Shown here: one piece after another, positions 50,794-59,794 of the stretch | How the letters are laid out: the number at the start of each line of letters is the position of its first letter | Numbering within the stretch: the first letter of the stretch is position 1 | DNA from: Nonomuraea solani | GTDB lineage: Bacteria; Actinomycetota; Actinomycetes; Streptosporangiales; Streptosporangiaceae | Direction: 5' to 3' | DNA: 64,000 bases | Assembly (NCBI RefSeq): GCF_900108335.1 | Contig: NZ_FNVT01000020.1 | Location: 175,103 to 239,102 of the forward strand | Notes under the pieces: generated by a model | The model's database searches: none | The model's input: the letters and a program-made list of their open reading frames with translations, nothing else | Told to the model about the DNA's origin: nothing | Translations under genes and position numbers: made by a program

Positions 50794-51990
50794 GTGAGCG
50801 GTCCGGTGCCGGGGACCCCCAGTCTGCTACGTGCCATCAATGATCGCGCGGCCCTGCAGGCGCTCCTCGACCGGGGGCCGCTGACCCGGCCGGAGATCGG
50901 CGCGCTCACCGGGCTGTCCAAGCCGACGGCCTCCCAGCTCCTCGCCCGGCTGCAGGAGGCCGGGCTCGTCGTGCTGGACGGCATCAGGGAGGGCCTGCCG
51001 GGGCGTACCGCGGAGGTCTACCGGATCAACCCGGCGGCCGCGTACGTGGGCGCGCTCGACGTCACCCCCGACCGCATCGAGGCCAAGATCGCCGACCTGA
51101 CCGGCACGATCGTGGGCGAGCACACCCTGCCGACCCCGCGCCGGCCGCACGGCGAGCTGGTGGACCGGCTCAACGCCGCGCTGCTCGGCACGAATCCGCC
51201 GGACAAGCTGCGCCGCGTCGTGATCGGCGTGCAGGCCGCGATCGACCCGACGACCGGCCGGCTCGGGTACGCCGCCGCCAAGGACGTACCCGGCTGGCAA
51301 CTGCCCGACCTGGTGCCCACGCTGAGCGCCGGGCTCGGCGTCCCGGTGGACGTGGAGAACAACGTCAACCTGGTCGCCGTCGCCGAGCAGGCGCACGGCG
51401 CCGCCCAGGGCCACCGGGACTTCGTGCTGCTGTGGGCCGACGAGGGCATCGGCTCGGCCCTGGTGCTGGGCGGGCGGATGCACCGGGGCGCGACCGGCGG
51501 CGCGGGCGAGGTGGGCTACATGCCGACCCCGGGCGCGCCGACGGCCCGCGAGTCCGGCCGTTACGCCAACCACGGCTACCAGGCGCTCACCGGCGGCCCG
51601 GCCGTGCTGAAGCTGCTGCGCTCGTACGGCGTGCGCGGCGGCGACTTCCGTACCGCCGTCGCCCACGCCGTACGGGCGGCGGACGGCGACGGGCAGAAGG
51701 CCGACGACGCCAGGGCCGGGCTGCGCGACATCGCCGCCCGCCTGGCCGTGGGCCTGGCCGCGATCACCTCCGTCGTGGACCCCGGCCTGATCGTGCTGAC
51801 CGGCGGCATCGTGCTGTCGGGCGGCGAGACCCTGCGCGAGCTGGTCGAACACGAGCTGCACGCGCTCACCATCCCGCAACCCCGCGTCCGCCTGTCGAAC
51901 GTCGAGGGCAACCCGGTCCTGGCCGGCGCCCTCGACCTCGCCCTCGCCGCCGTACGCGACGAGGTTTTCGGCTCCACCGTTCCGTCATGA
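50794..51990 (+). CDS. ROK-family transcriptional repressor
   Basis: A 398-residue regulator. The N-terminal HTH LTRPEIGALTGLSKPTASQLL (residues about 29-49) precedes an actin-fold sugar-binding domain (VENNVNLVAVAEQ, LWADEGIGSALVLGG, GGAGEVGYMP). The zinc-binding CxCGxxGCxE motif of many ROK proteins is absent; the corresponding segment reads GAPTARESGRYANHGYQAL. GTG start with AAGGAG. It precedes the sugar-binding protein gene by 22 bp and is the likely repressor of the operon. Confidence 0.93.
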   Translation: MSGPVPGTPSLLRAINDRAALQALLDRGPLTRPEIGALTGLSKPTASQLLARLQEAGLVVLDGIREGLPGRTAEVYRINPAAAYVGALDVTPDRIEAKIADLTGTIVGEHTLPTPRRPHGELVDRLNAALLGTNPPDKLRRVVIGVQAAIDPTTGRLGYAAAKDVPGWQLPDLVPTLSAGLGVPVDVENNVNLVAVAEQAHGAAQGHRDFVLLWADEGIGSALVLGGRMHRGATGGAGEVGYMPTPGAPTARESGRYANHGYQALTGGPAVLKLLRSYGVRGGDFRTAVAHAVRAADGDGQKADDARAGLRDIAARLAVGLAAITSVVDPGLIVLTGGIVLSGGETLRELVEHELHALTIPQPRVRLSNVEGNPVLAGALDLALAAVRDEVFGSTVPS

Positions 51991-52012
51991 TCCATGGCAG
52001 GAGGCACCCCCC

Positions 52013-53365
52013 GTGCGCTTCGTCCCCCTGGCGGTCGCCGCGGCACTCGCGCTGACCACCGCCACCGCCTGCACCGCCGGCCGGGAGGCGGGCCCGTCGC
52101 TCGGCGCCCGCCCCTCGAACCCGGCCGGCCAGGGCACCCCGTCGGCCCAGAACCTGCCGGCGGCCACGCTCGAACTGTGGCACGGCTTCTCCACGGACGC
52201 CGAAGTCAAGGCGTTCGAGCAGGCCATCGCCGGCTTCAATGAGAAATTCCCGCAGATCACCGTCAAGGCCGTCAAGGGCGTCCAGGACGACCAGATCACC
52301 CAGGCCATCCGCGGCGGCCGGGCGCCGGACGTGGCGGCCTCGTTCACCACCGACAACGTCGCCCAATGGTGCAGGTCGGGATCGTTCCAGGACCTCACGC
52401 CGGTGATCGCGCAGGACGGCGTGGACCTGTCGGTGCTGCCGGAGGTGGCCCGCGCGTACACGCGGTTCGACGGCAGGCAGTGCACGCTGCCGCTGCTGGC
52501 GGACGCGTACGGCCTCTACTACAACAAGGCCTTGATGAAGGGCGAGCAGCCGCCCAAGACGCTGACCGAGCTGACCGCGCTGGCCAAGAAGCTCACGGTG
52601 CGCGACGCGAACGGCGAGATCAAGGTGGCCGGTTTCATCCCGGGCGTCCAGTACTACGAGAACAGCCCCAGCCACCTCGGCCCCATGGTGGGCGCGAAGT
52701 GGTACAACGACGACGGCACCTCCGCCATCGGCTCCGACCCGGCCTGGAAGGAGCTGCTGACCTGGCAGAAGGAGCTCGTCGACTGGTACGGCTACGACAA
52801 GCTGGAGAAGTTCAGGAAGAGCCTGGGCGACGAGTGGAGCGCCGAGCACCCGTTCTTCAAGGGCAAGGTCGCCATGATCCTCGACGGCGAGTGGCGCAAC
52901 GCCATGATCGCCAATGACGTGAAGGACCTCGACTACGGCACCGCTCCCCTGCCGGTCGCCGACGCCAAGCCCGACCTGTACGGCAGCGGCTTCACCGCCG
53001 GCACCGTGATCGGCGTCCCCAAGGGCGCCAAGCACCCCCAGCACGCCTGGGAGCTGATCAAGCACCTGACGATGGACACCGGCTCGCTGGTCACCCTGTC
53101 GAACGCCCTTCGCAACGTGCCGACCACCAAGGCGTCGATGGCCTCCCCCGACCTGGCCAAAGACGCAAATTTCGCGACATTCCTGGAGATCTTCGCGCAT
53201 CCGAAGACCTCGACCCTGCCCGCCAGCGTCAACAGCGTCTTCAACCAGGAGGCGTTCGCCACGTTCATCGCCAAGTGGGAGAAGGGCGGCGTACCGGACC
53301 TCGACGCCGGGCTGAAGGGCGTCGACAAGCAGATCAACGACAAGCTGAAGCTCTCCGGGGGCTGA
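52013..53365 (+). CDS. ABC sugar transporter solute-binding lipoprotein
   Basis: A 450-residue extracellular binding protein. The signal peptide ends in the lipobox TTATAC with lipidated Cys20. The mature part shows ELWHGFSTDAEVKAFEQAI, GRAPDVAASF, YGLYYNKALMKGEQPPKT and VAMILDGEWRNAM, typical of cluster 1 disaccharide and oligosaccharide binders. Start GTG after AGGAGG. Followed 1 bp later by the first permease gene. Confidence 0.94.
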   Translation: MRFVPLAVAAALALTTATACTAGREAGPSLGARPSNPAGQGTPSAQNLPAATLELWHGFSTDAEVKAFEQAIAGFNEKFPQITVKAVKGVQDDQITQAIRGGRAPDVAASFTTDNVAQWCRSGSFQDLTPVIAQDGVDLSVLPEVARAYTRFDGRQCTLPLLADAYGLYYNKALMKGEQPPKTLTELTALAKKLTVRDANGEIKVAGFIPGVQYYENSPSHLGPMVGAKWYNDDGTSAIGSDPAWKELLTWQKELVDWYGYDKLEKFRKSLGDEWSAEHPFFKGKVAMILDGEWRNAMIANDVKDLDYGTAPLPVADAKPDLYGSGFTAGTVIGVPKGAKHPQHAWELIKHLTMDTGSLVTLSNALRNVPTTKASMASPDLAKDANFATFLEIFAHPKTSTLPASVNSVFNQEAFATFIAKWEKGGVPDLDAGLKGVDKQINDKLKLSGG

Positions 53366-53366
53366 G

Positions 53367-54263
53367 GTGACGCGGTTGCGCCCCCTCGTCTGGCTGTCGC
53401 CGTGGCTGGCCGGCGTGTCGATCTTCTTCGTCTACCCGCTGCTGGCCACGGTGTACTTCTCCTTCCACCGCTACGACATGTACACCCTCGAGTTCATCGG
53501 CCTCGACAACTACCGCTACCTATTAGAGGACCCGAGGGTGGCGACCTCGGCGCGGAACACGCTGTGGCTGGTGCTCATCATGGTCCCGGTCACCCTGCTG
53601 TTCTCGCTGGCGCTGGCCCAGCTCGTGGTCAGGCTCAAGACAGGGGCGGGCCTGATCCGGACGATCTTCTACCTGCCGTCGCTGGTGCCGGCGGCGGCGG
53701 GCACGATCGCGTTCGTGTTCCTGCTGAACCCGTCGGGGCCGTGGAACCGCTTCCTGGGCCTGTTCGGCGTCCACGGCCCCGACTGGTTCGGGGATCCGGC
53801 CTGGTCCAAGCCGAGCCTGACGCTGCTGTCGCTGTGGGGCTGCGGCCAGCTCACGGTGATCTTCCTGGCGGCGCTGCTCGACGTGCCCCGGCACCTGTAC
53901 GAGGCCGCGGCCATCGACGGCGCGGGACCCTGGCGCCGGTTCCGCAGCGTGACCCTGCCCATGATCGCGCCGGTGCTGATGTTCGCCCTGGTCACGAACG
54001 TCATCTACGCCCTGCAGTACTTCACCCAGGCGATGATCGCCTCCCGCGTCGCCTCGGGCGTGACCGACTCTGCGGGCAGCACGTTCTCGCCCGGCTACCC
54101 GGACGAGTCGCTGCTCACGCTGCCGCAGTGGTTGTTCCAGGCCGGGTTCCGCGACTACTCCATGGGGTACGCGTGCGTGCTCGCGCTGCTCCTGTTCGGC
54201 ACCTCGATGATCTTCACGCTGATCCTGCTGCGGCAGTTCCGCCGGGCCGAGGAGGGCTCATGA
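53367..54263 (+). CDS. ABC sugar permease (MalF-like)
   Basis: A 298-residue permease with six helices. The EAA loop reads EAAAIDGAGPWRRFRSVTLP, where it contacts the ATPase. GTG start almost abutting the lipoprotein stop. There is no ATPase gene in the operon, so a shared MsiK-type ATPase encoded elsewhere is expected, as in other actinomycete sugar systems. Confidence 0.94.
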   Translation: MTRLRPLVWLSPWLAGVSIFFVYPLLATVYFSFHRYDMYTLEFIGLDNYRYLLEDPRVATSARNTLWLVLIMVPVTLLFSLALAQLVVRLKTGAGLIRTIFYLPSLVPAAAGTIAFVFLLNPSGPWNRFLGLFGVHGPDWFGDPAWSKPSLTLLSLWGCGQLTVIFLAALLDVPRHLYEAAAIDGAGPWRRFRSVTLPMIAPVLMFALVTNVIYALQYFTQAMIASRVASGVTDSAGSTFSPGYPDESLLTLPQWLFQAGFRDYSMGYACVLALLLFGTSMIFTLILLRQFRRAEEGS

Positions 54264-55153
54264 GCGCCACGATGACCGCGCCGCCGCGCCCCGTCGCGCG
54301 GACGGCGCGGCGCGACGGGTCCAGGGCCCGCAGGCGGCGGGCGCTGCTCTGGATCGCCACGCACGCGCTGGCCATCGCGCTGGCGCTGATGTTCCTGGCC
54401 CCGGTCGTCTTCATCGCGCTGACCGCGCTGATGACCGACGAGCAGGCGCTGACCAGCGACCTGTGGCCGCGCGCCTGGAACTGGGAGAACTTCGCGGAGG
54501 TGATCGAGAAGTCGATGCTGCTGCGGTGGGCGGGCAACACGCTCATGTACGCGGCCCTCGGGACGCTGTTCACCGTGGTGTCGTCGGTGCCGGTCGCCTA
54601 CGCGCTGGCCCGGTTCCGCTTCCGGGGGCGGCGGGCGGCGTTCCTGCTGGTGGTGACGGCCATGATGCTGCCGCCGCAGGTCGTCGCGGTGCCGATCTAC
54701 CTGGTCTGGGCGCGCCTGGGGCTGACGGACAGCCTGTGGCCGCTGATCCTGCCGCTGCTGCTCGGGGACGCGTTCTCGATCTTCCTGCTGCGGCAGTTCC
54801 TGCTCACGATCCCGGCCGACTACACCGACGCGGCCAAGGTGGACGGCTGCTCGGACCTGATGACCCTGCTCAGGGTGATCCTGCCGATGGCCCGCCCGGC
54901 GATCGCGGCCGTGGCCCTGTTCCAGTTCTTCTACTGCTGGAACGATTACTACGGGCCGCTGCTGTACGCCGGCGTCGAGCAGGAGAACCTGACGCTGTCG
55001 CTCGGCCTGGCCACCTTCAAGGCGTTCCACAGCGTGCAGTGGAACCTGACCATGGCCGCCACGCTGCTGGTGACGGCACCGGTGATCATCGTGTTCTTCT
55101 TCGCCCAGCGCGTGTTCATCGAGGGCGTGACTTTGACGGGAGTGAAGGGTTGA
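54260..55153 (+). CDS. ABC sugar permease (MalG-like)
   Basis: A 297-residue permease. The basic N-terminus (RTARRDGSRARRRRALLW) precedes six helices and the EAA loop DAAKVDGCSDLMTLLRVILP. The ATG overlaps the first permease's stop (ATGA) and its own stop overlaps the GH4 start (TTGA), so stoichiometric expression is likely. Confidence 0.94.
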   Translation: MSATMTAPPRPVARTARRDGSRARRRRALLWIATHALAIALALMFLAPVVFIALTALMTDEQALTSDLWPRAWNWENFAEVIEKSMLLRWAGNTLMYAALGTLFTVVSSVPVAYALARFRFRGRRAAFLLVVTAMMLPPQVVAVPIYLVWARLGLTDSLWPLILPLLLGDAFSIFLLRQFLLTIPADYTDAAKVDGCSDLMTLLRVILPMARPAIAAVALFQFFYCWNDYYGPLLYAGVEQENLTLSLGLATFKAFHSVQWNLTMAATLLVTAPVIIVFFFAQRVFIEGVTLTGVKG

Positions 55154-56409
55154 AACTGGCCGTGGTCGGGGGCGGCTCGACGTACACGCCGGAGCTGGTC
55201 GACGGGATCGCGCGGTTGCGCGAGGAGTTGCCGGTGACGGAGCTGGCGCTGATCGATCCGGACGCCGGGCGCCTGGAGCTGGTGGCGGGGGTGTCGCGGC
55301 GGATGCTGGCGCACGCCGGGCATCCGGCCCGCGTGCTGGCCACGTCGTCGGTCGCCGAGGGGGTGGCCGGGGCGCGGGCGGTGCTGTTCCAGCTCAGGGT
55401 GGGCGGGCAGGCGGCCAGGGAGGTGGACGAGACGCTGCCGCTCCAGTGCGGGTGCGTGGGGCAGGAGACGACGGGGGCGGGCGGGCTGGCCAAGGCGCTG
55501 CGCACGGTGCCGGTCGTGCTGGAGCTCGCCTCGGTGGTGCGCTCGCTGGCCCCCGAGGCGTGGATCGTGGACTTCACCAACCCGGTCGGCATCGTCACCA
55601 GGGCGCTGCTCGACGCCGGGCACCGGGCCATCGGGCTGTGCAACGTGGCGATCGGCTTCCAGCGCCGGTTCGCCGCCTGGCTCGGCGTCGATCCCGCGCG
55701 GATCTCCCTGGGTCATGTGGGGCTCAATCATCTGAGCTGGGAGCGGGCGGTCTTCCTCGACGGCGAGGACGTGCTGCCGGCCGTTCTGCGCGAGCGCGGC
55801 GCGGAGATCGCCGGGAGCCTGGGCCTGCGGCCTGAGCTGCTGCGGCGGCTCGGCTCGGTCCCGTCCTACTACCTGCGCTACTTCTACGCGCATGACGCGG
55901 TGGTACGCGAGCAGCGGACGAAACCGTCGCGGGCGGCCGAGGTGGCGGCCATGGAGGCGCGGCTGCTGGAGCTGTACGCCGACCCGGCCGTGGTGACCAA
56001 GCCCGAGCTGCTGTCCCAGCGGGGCGGGGCGTTCTATTCGGAGGCGGCGGTGGCGCTCGTCGCGTCGCTGCTCGGCGGCCGGGGCGACACCCAGGTGGTG
56101 AACGTGCGCAACGCCGGCACGCTGCCGTTCCTCGGCGACGAGGCGGTGATCGAGGTGCCCGCCGCGATCACCGCCTCCGGGGCCGTGCCGCTGCCGGTGC
56201 CGCCGGTGGAGCCGCTGTACGCGGGGCTGATCGCGAACGTGTCGGCGTACGAGACGCTGGCCCTGGAGGCGGCCCTGCACGGGGGCGCCGACCGGGTACG
56301 CGACGCGCTGCTGGCCCATCCGCTCATCGGGCAGGACGAGATCGCCGAGGAGCTGACCGGGATGCTGCTGGCGGCCAACCGGGCGCACCTGCCGTGGACG
56401 GTGGGCTAG
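55150..56409 (+). CDS. GH4 6-phospho-beta-glucosidase-like enzyme
   Basis: A 419-residue NAD- and divalent-metal-dependent glycosidase of family GH4. It has LAVVGGGSTYTPELVDGI (NAD site and phosphate recognition), FTNPVGIVTRALL, the metal Cys in IGLCNVAIGFQRR and metal His in VGLNHLSWER. GH4 enzymes of this subgroup act on 6-phospho-glycosides. Starts at TTG. Paired with a sugar kinase and an ABC importer instead of a PTS. Confidence 0.92.
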   Translation: MKLAVVGGGSTYTPELVDGIARLREELPVTELALIDPDAGRLELVAGVSRRMLAHAGHPARVLATSSVAEGVAGARAVLFQLRVGGQAAREVDETLPLQCGCVGQETTGAGGLAKALRTVPVVLELASVVRSLAPEAWIVDFTNPVGIVTRALLDAGHRAIGLCNVAIGFQRRFAAWLGVDPARISLGHVGLNHLSWERAVFLDGEDVLPAVLRERGAEIAGSLGLRPELLRRLGSVPSYYLRYFYAHDAVVREQRTKPSRAAEVAAMEARLLELYADPAVVTKPELLSQRGGAFYSEAAVALVASLLGGRGDTQVVNVRNAGTLPFLGDEAVIEVPAAITASGAVPLPVPPVEPLYAGLIANVSAYETLALEAALHGGADRVRDALLAHPLIGQDEIAEELTGMLLAANRAHLPWTVG

Positions 56410-57392
56410 TGGGGCGCGCCCGGCTCGTGCTGGCCGTGGACGGCGGCAACAGCAAGACCGACGTGGCGGTGGTGTCGGAGCACGGCGAGGTGCTCGCCAC
56501 GGGGCGTTCGGGGCCGTTCGAGCCGCAGCGGCGGGGGGTGGCTGCGGCGGTGGACGTGGTCGAGGCAGCCCTGGCCGGGCTGCCGGCCGGTGTGCCCGCG
56601 CGCGGGTTCGACCAGGTGTCGGCCTGCCTGGCTGGGGCGGACCTGCCCGTCGAGGAGGAGGCGCTGGCCCGCGAGTTCGCCGCCAGGGGGCTCGGCGGGG
56701 ACGTGGTCGTGCTCAACGACACGTTCGCGCTGCTGCGGGCGGGCGCGTCGGCGGCGTGGGGGGTGGCGGTGGTGTGCGGGGCGGGCATCAACGCGGCCGG
56801 CGTCTCCCCCACCGGCGCGGTGGCCCGCTTTCCCGCGCTGGGGCGGATCAGCGGCGACTGGGGCGGCGGGCACGGGCTGGCCGAGGAGGCGCTGTGGCAC
56901 GCGGTCCGCGCCGAGGACGGCCGGGGCGCGCCGACGGCGCTGGCCGGGCTGGTGACCGCCCATTTCGGCACGGCGACGGTCGAGGAGCTCGTGCTGGGGC
57001 TGCACTTCGGCGAGGTCGACGAGAACCGGCTGCACGAGCTGTCGCCGGGCGTGCTGGCGGCGGCCGGGGACGGGGACGCGGTGGCCAGGGCGCTGGTGGA
57101 GCGGCAGGCCGAAGAGGTGATCGTGCTGGCGGAGGTGTGCCTGCGGCGGCTGGGCCTGCTGGAGACGCCGACGGAGGTGGTGCTGGGCGGCGGCCTGCTG
57201 CGGGCCCGGGATCCGCTGATGACGTCGCTGCTGGACACGGGCTTCGCGCTCAGGGCGCCGCGCGCCAAGCCGGTGGTGGCGGACGCGCCGCCGGTCATGG
57301 GAGCGGCTCTGCTGGGCCTGGAGCGCCTTGGGGCCCCAGAACCGGTCCTGACCCGCCTGCGCGCCCATTACGACCCGTCAGCGGGGCCCTGA
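56409..57392 (+). CDS. BadF/BadG-type sugar kinase (N-acetylglucosamine kinase-like)
   Basis: A 327-residue ASKHA-fold kinase. Phosphate-1 loop LAVDGGNSKTDVAVV, VLNDTFALLRAG, the phosphate-2 loop VAVVCGAGINAAG, GRISGDWGGGHGLA and the adenosine motif VVLGGGLL fit GlcNAc-kinase-like members. The GTG overlaps the GH4 stop (TAGTG). In this operon it probably supplies the phospho-sugar that GH4 needs, either by phosphorylating the imported disaccharide or a released amino sugar. Confidence 0.9.
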   Translation: MGRARLVLAVDGGNSKTDVAVVSEHGEVLATGRSGPFEPQRRGVAAAVDVVEAALAGLPAGVPARGFDQVSACLAGADLPVEEEALAREFAARGLGGDVVVLNDTFALLRAGASAAWGVAVVCGAGINAAGVSPTGAVARFPALGRISGDWGGGHGLAEEALWHAVRAEDGRGAPTALAGLVTAHFGTATVEELVLGLHFGEVDENRLHELSPGVLAAAGDGDAVARALVERQAEEVIVLAEVCLRRLGLLETPTEVVLGGGLLRARDPLMTSLLDTGFALRAPRAKPVVADAPPVMGAALLGLERLGAPEPVLTRLRAHYDPSAGP

Positions 57393-57425
57393 GGGCCCAG
57401 AGGAGGGCATCGGCGCGGGCCGTGG

Positions 57426-57902
57426 TCAGACGTGGCCGTCCGGGCTGGGAGGGGGCTCGCCGGCCACGTCGGGGGCGCGGTGCTCGTACGGCGTGCTGAG
57501 GACGACCGTGGTGCGGGTCGAGACGTTGGCCGAGGCGCGGATCTGCTGCAGCAGGTCCTCCAGCGCCACCGGCGAGGCCACCCGCACCTTGAGGATGTAA
57601 CTTTCGTCGCCGGCCACGCTGTGGCACGCCTCGATGGCCGCCAGATGGGCCAGCCGCTCGGGGGCGTCGTCGGGCGCGGCGGGGTCGATCGGCTTGATCG
57701 ACACGAACGCGGTCAGCGGCAGCCCCACCGCGTCATGGTCGATGATCGCGGCGTATCCGCGGACCACCCCGCGCTTCTCCAGCCGGCGTACGCGCTGGTG
57801 AACCGCTGAAACCGACAGCCCGGTCTCCCTGGCCAGGTCGGTGAAGCTCATCCGGCCGTCGCGGGCCAGCAGCGTGACGATCCGGCGGTCGATCTCCTCC
57901 AT
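57426..57902 (-). CDS. Lrp/AsnC-family regulator
   Basis: A 158-residue regulator with the HTH MSFTDLARETGLSVSAVHQRV (residues about 18-38) and a RAM domain (CHSVAGDESYILKVRV, VSTRTTVVLSTPYEHR) followed by a Pro-rich tail. It normally senses an amino acid and forms octamers. No clear target adjoins it; it lies 23 bp downstream of the GTPase gene on the same strand. Confidence 0.93.
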   Translation of the reverse strand: MEEIDRRIVTLLARDGRMSFTDLARETGLSVSAVHQRVRRLEKRGVVRGYAAIIDHDAVGLPLTAFVSIKPIDPAAPDDAPERLAHLAAIEACHSVAGDESYILKVRVASPVALEDLLQQIRASANVSTRTTVVLSTPYEHRAPDVAGEPPPSPDGHV

Positions 57903-57925
57903 CGGTCAAAGGTAGCCGGTCATGG

Positions 57926-58525
57926 TCACGACATGGTCCCGACCGGGGTGGCGCCCGTGCGCATCGCGTGCTCGACCAAGGTGATGAGCACCTCCCTGCC
58001 CGAATCGCGGCGGCGGGCGTCGCAGCGCACGATGGGGATCTCCGGCTCCAGGCCGATCGCCGAGCGCACCTCGCCGACCGTGAACGGGCTGACGCCGTCG
58101 AAGCAGTTGAGCGCCACGATGAACGGCTGGCCGCGCTTCTCGAAGTAGTCGACGGCCGGGAAGCAGTCGTCGAGGCGCCGGGTGTCGGCCAGCACGACGG
58201 CGCCGAGCGCGCCCATGGCCAGCTCGTCCCACACGAACAGGAAACGCTCCTGGCCCGGCGTGCCGAACAGATAGAGCATGTAGTCGTTGCGGATCGTGAT
58301 CCGCCCGAAGTCCATCGCCACCGTGGTCGTGAGCTTGCGCTCGACGCCGGAAAGGTCGTCGACGTGCGTGCCCACCTGGGTCAGCGCCTCCTCGGTACGG
58401 AGAGGGCGCGTCTCCGAGACGGCACTCACCATGGTGGTCTTGCCCGCGCCGAATCCACCAGCGACCAAGATCTTGATCGCTGTCGGCAGCCGCCAACGGT
58501 CAGAGCGACCGAATTCCATCAGCAC
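57926..58525 (-). CDS. Conservon-type small GTPase (CvnD-like)
   Basis: A 199-residue GTPase of the actinobacterial conservon family. P-loop VAGGFGAGKTT, switch region TTTVAMDFGRITI, G3-like LFGTPGQERFLFVWDEL and base-recognition area ALNCFDGVS with DARRR. Conservons normally encode a sensor kinase, a roadblock protein, a DUF742 protein and this GTPase. None of the partners is present here, so it is an orphan. I keep the GTG start; an ATG two codons later is possible. Confidence 0.92.
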   Translation of the reverse strand: MLMEFGRSDRWRLPTAIKILVAGGFGAGKTTMVSAVSETRPLRTEEALTQVGTHVDDLSGVERKLTTTVAMDFGRITIRNDYMLYLFGTPGQERFLFVWDELAMGALGAVVLADTRRLDDCFPAVDYFEKRGQPFIVALNCFDGVSPFTVGEVRSAIGLEPEIPIVRCDARRRDSGREVLITLVEHAMRTGATPVGTMS

Positions 58526-58776
58526 CGCCCGAACATCTCCCGCGCATACGCGACCCCGCCCCTGAGGTGCCGTGGTCAGTGGTACCTGTCAAGGCGCGTT
58601 GAGTAGGTCGATCCACCTGCCTGGCATCGAGACACCCTAGCAACGCCACATTTTCCACTCAAGTCGCAATCTTTTACAAGAAAAAAATTGTCACGTTTTG
58701 TCGTCTGGAGCACCCTTATTCGCCGATCCGGGGTGCCAGGAGTCAAGACTAGCTGTCATCTAATCCGACAAGACCT
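58526..58776. promoter_or_regulatory. AT-rich intergenic region upstream of the GTPase gene
   Basis: The middle (about 58640-58700) is conspicuously AT-rich for this genome and contains ACAAGAAAAAAATTGT. It probably holds the promoter of the GTPase gene and the end of the terpene-synthase-like transcript. No gene is seen. Confidence 0.5.
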
Positions 58777-59643
58777 TTACGTACCGGCCTCGAAGTCCGA
58801 AATTCCGCTGAAACCCGTACTGAAGCCGATCTGTCGTCGCAGGTAGACGGCGGTGCGGGGGCTGTGGGCGCGTACCGGCTCGATGAGAGCGTCGGCCTCG
58901 CGGGCCAGCGCGGCCATCGCGGTCGTCACCTCGGCGCGGCTGACGCCGAGGGAGAGCACGTTCAGGTCGCCCCAGCTCATGTCCCTGCGGTAGGAGGATA
59001 CGTCGCCGAGCAGGTGCAGGTAGCGCTGCACCTGCCTGCTGACCGCCCGCAGCTCCTCCAGGTGGTCCTTCGTGTAGTCGTCGGCCGTGTAGATCCAGTG
59101 GGAGACGTCCACGAAGCACGAGCCGCGACTGTCGGCGTTGTCGAGATAGCGGGCCAGCGTGGGCAGCGCGTGCGTGTCCCGCCACACCCAGGCCCTGGCC
59201 ATGCCCGCCAGCATCCGGGCGAGCTGGTCACGCCAGAGCCACTGCAGGTCGTCGAACTCCTTGGCGGTGGCCAGCTCGTCGCGCAGATCGGCCAGGAACC
59301 GGGTGACCGCCGACTGCGGCACGGCTCCGTCGGCCACGGACAGGCATTCGCGGGTCAGGCGGTTGACCTGCTCGCGGGTGGTGGCGGTGTGGTCGACGAG
59401 CCGGTCCACGGCCACCACCCACAGGGCGGTCCTGTTGACGACCCGCAGCCGGTCGGCCCTGGCCCAGGGCGCGCTGAAGGCGGAGGAGAGGGTCAGGGCG
59501 CTGTAGAACTCGGCGTCGAAGACCGCGGCCGGGAACAGCCCGCTGTACATCTGGGCACAGCGCCGCAGGTCTCTGCCGCACTCCGCGGCCAGCGCGCACG
59601 TCCTGCCGAGTTCGAACGCCTCGTCCAGTTCGTCGTCCGGCAT
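58777..59643 (-). CDS. Terpene-synthase-like (class I fold) protein with degenerate motifs
   Basis: A 288-residue all-alpha protein resembling bacterial class I terpene synthases. The aspartate-rich motif position reads VVAVDRLVDH (Asp80, Asp84, first Asp missing). The NSE-type position reads LLGDVSSYRRD (Asp214, Ser217, Asp221, with Gly for Asn), followed by LNVLSLG. A possible diphosphate-sensor Arg is in NADSRGS. The typical C-terminal RY pair is absent, replaced by YLRRQIGFSTGFSGISDF. It may be a divergent cyclase or a non-catalytic relative. The neighbouring conservon GTPase suggests a secondary-metabolism or developmental link. Confidence 0.7.
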   Translation of the reverse strand: MPDDELDEAFELGRTCALAAECGRDLRRCAQMYSGLFPAAVFDAEFYSALTLSSAFSAPWARADRLRVVNRTALWVVAVDRLVDHTATTREQVNRLTRECLSVADGAVPQSAVTRFLADLRDELATAKEFDDLQWLWRDQLARMLAGMARAWVWRDTHALPTLARYLDNADSRGSCFVDVSHWIYTADDYTKDHLEELRAVSRQVQRYLHLLGDVSSYRRDMSWGDLNVLSLGVSRAEVTTAMAALAREADALIEPVRAHSPRTAVYLRRQIGFSTGFSGISDFEAGT

Positions 59644-59794
59644 CCTAGGGCCGCTCGTAAGGCTCGCGGATCATGGCCGACGACCCCCAATACCCAGATT
59701 TCCATCTGTTGGAGAATTCTTTCATGATCACGCGCTGCCGATCAAGGTATCAGCAGACTGGCCGATCAGCCCGCTCCGCTGCCTACCGACGACA

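Noticed and set aside
58777..58790. CCTTTACGTACC near the end of the terpene-synthase-like gene as a fourth copy of the GCCTTTAC motif
   Set aside because: Only the TAA stop and a few flanking bases match; the second half of the motif is absent.
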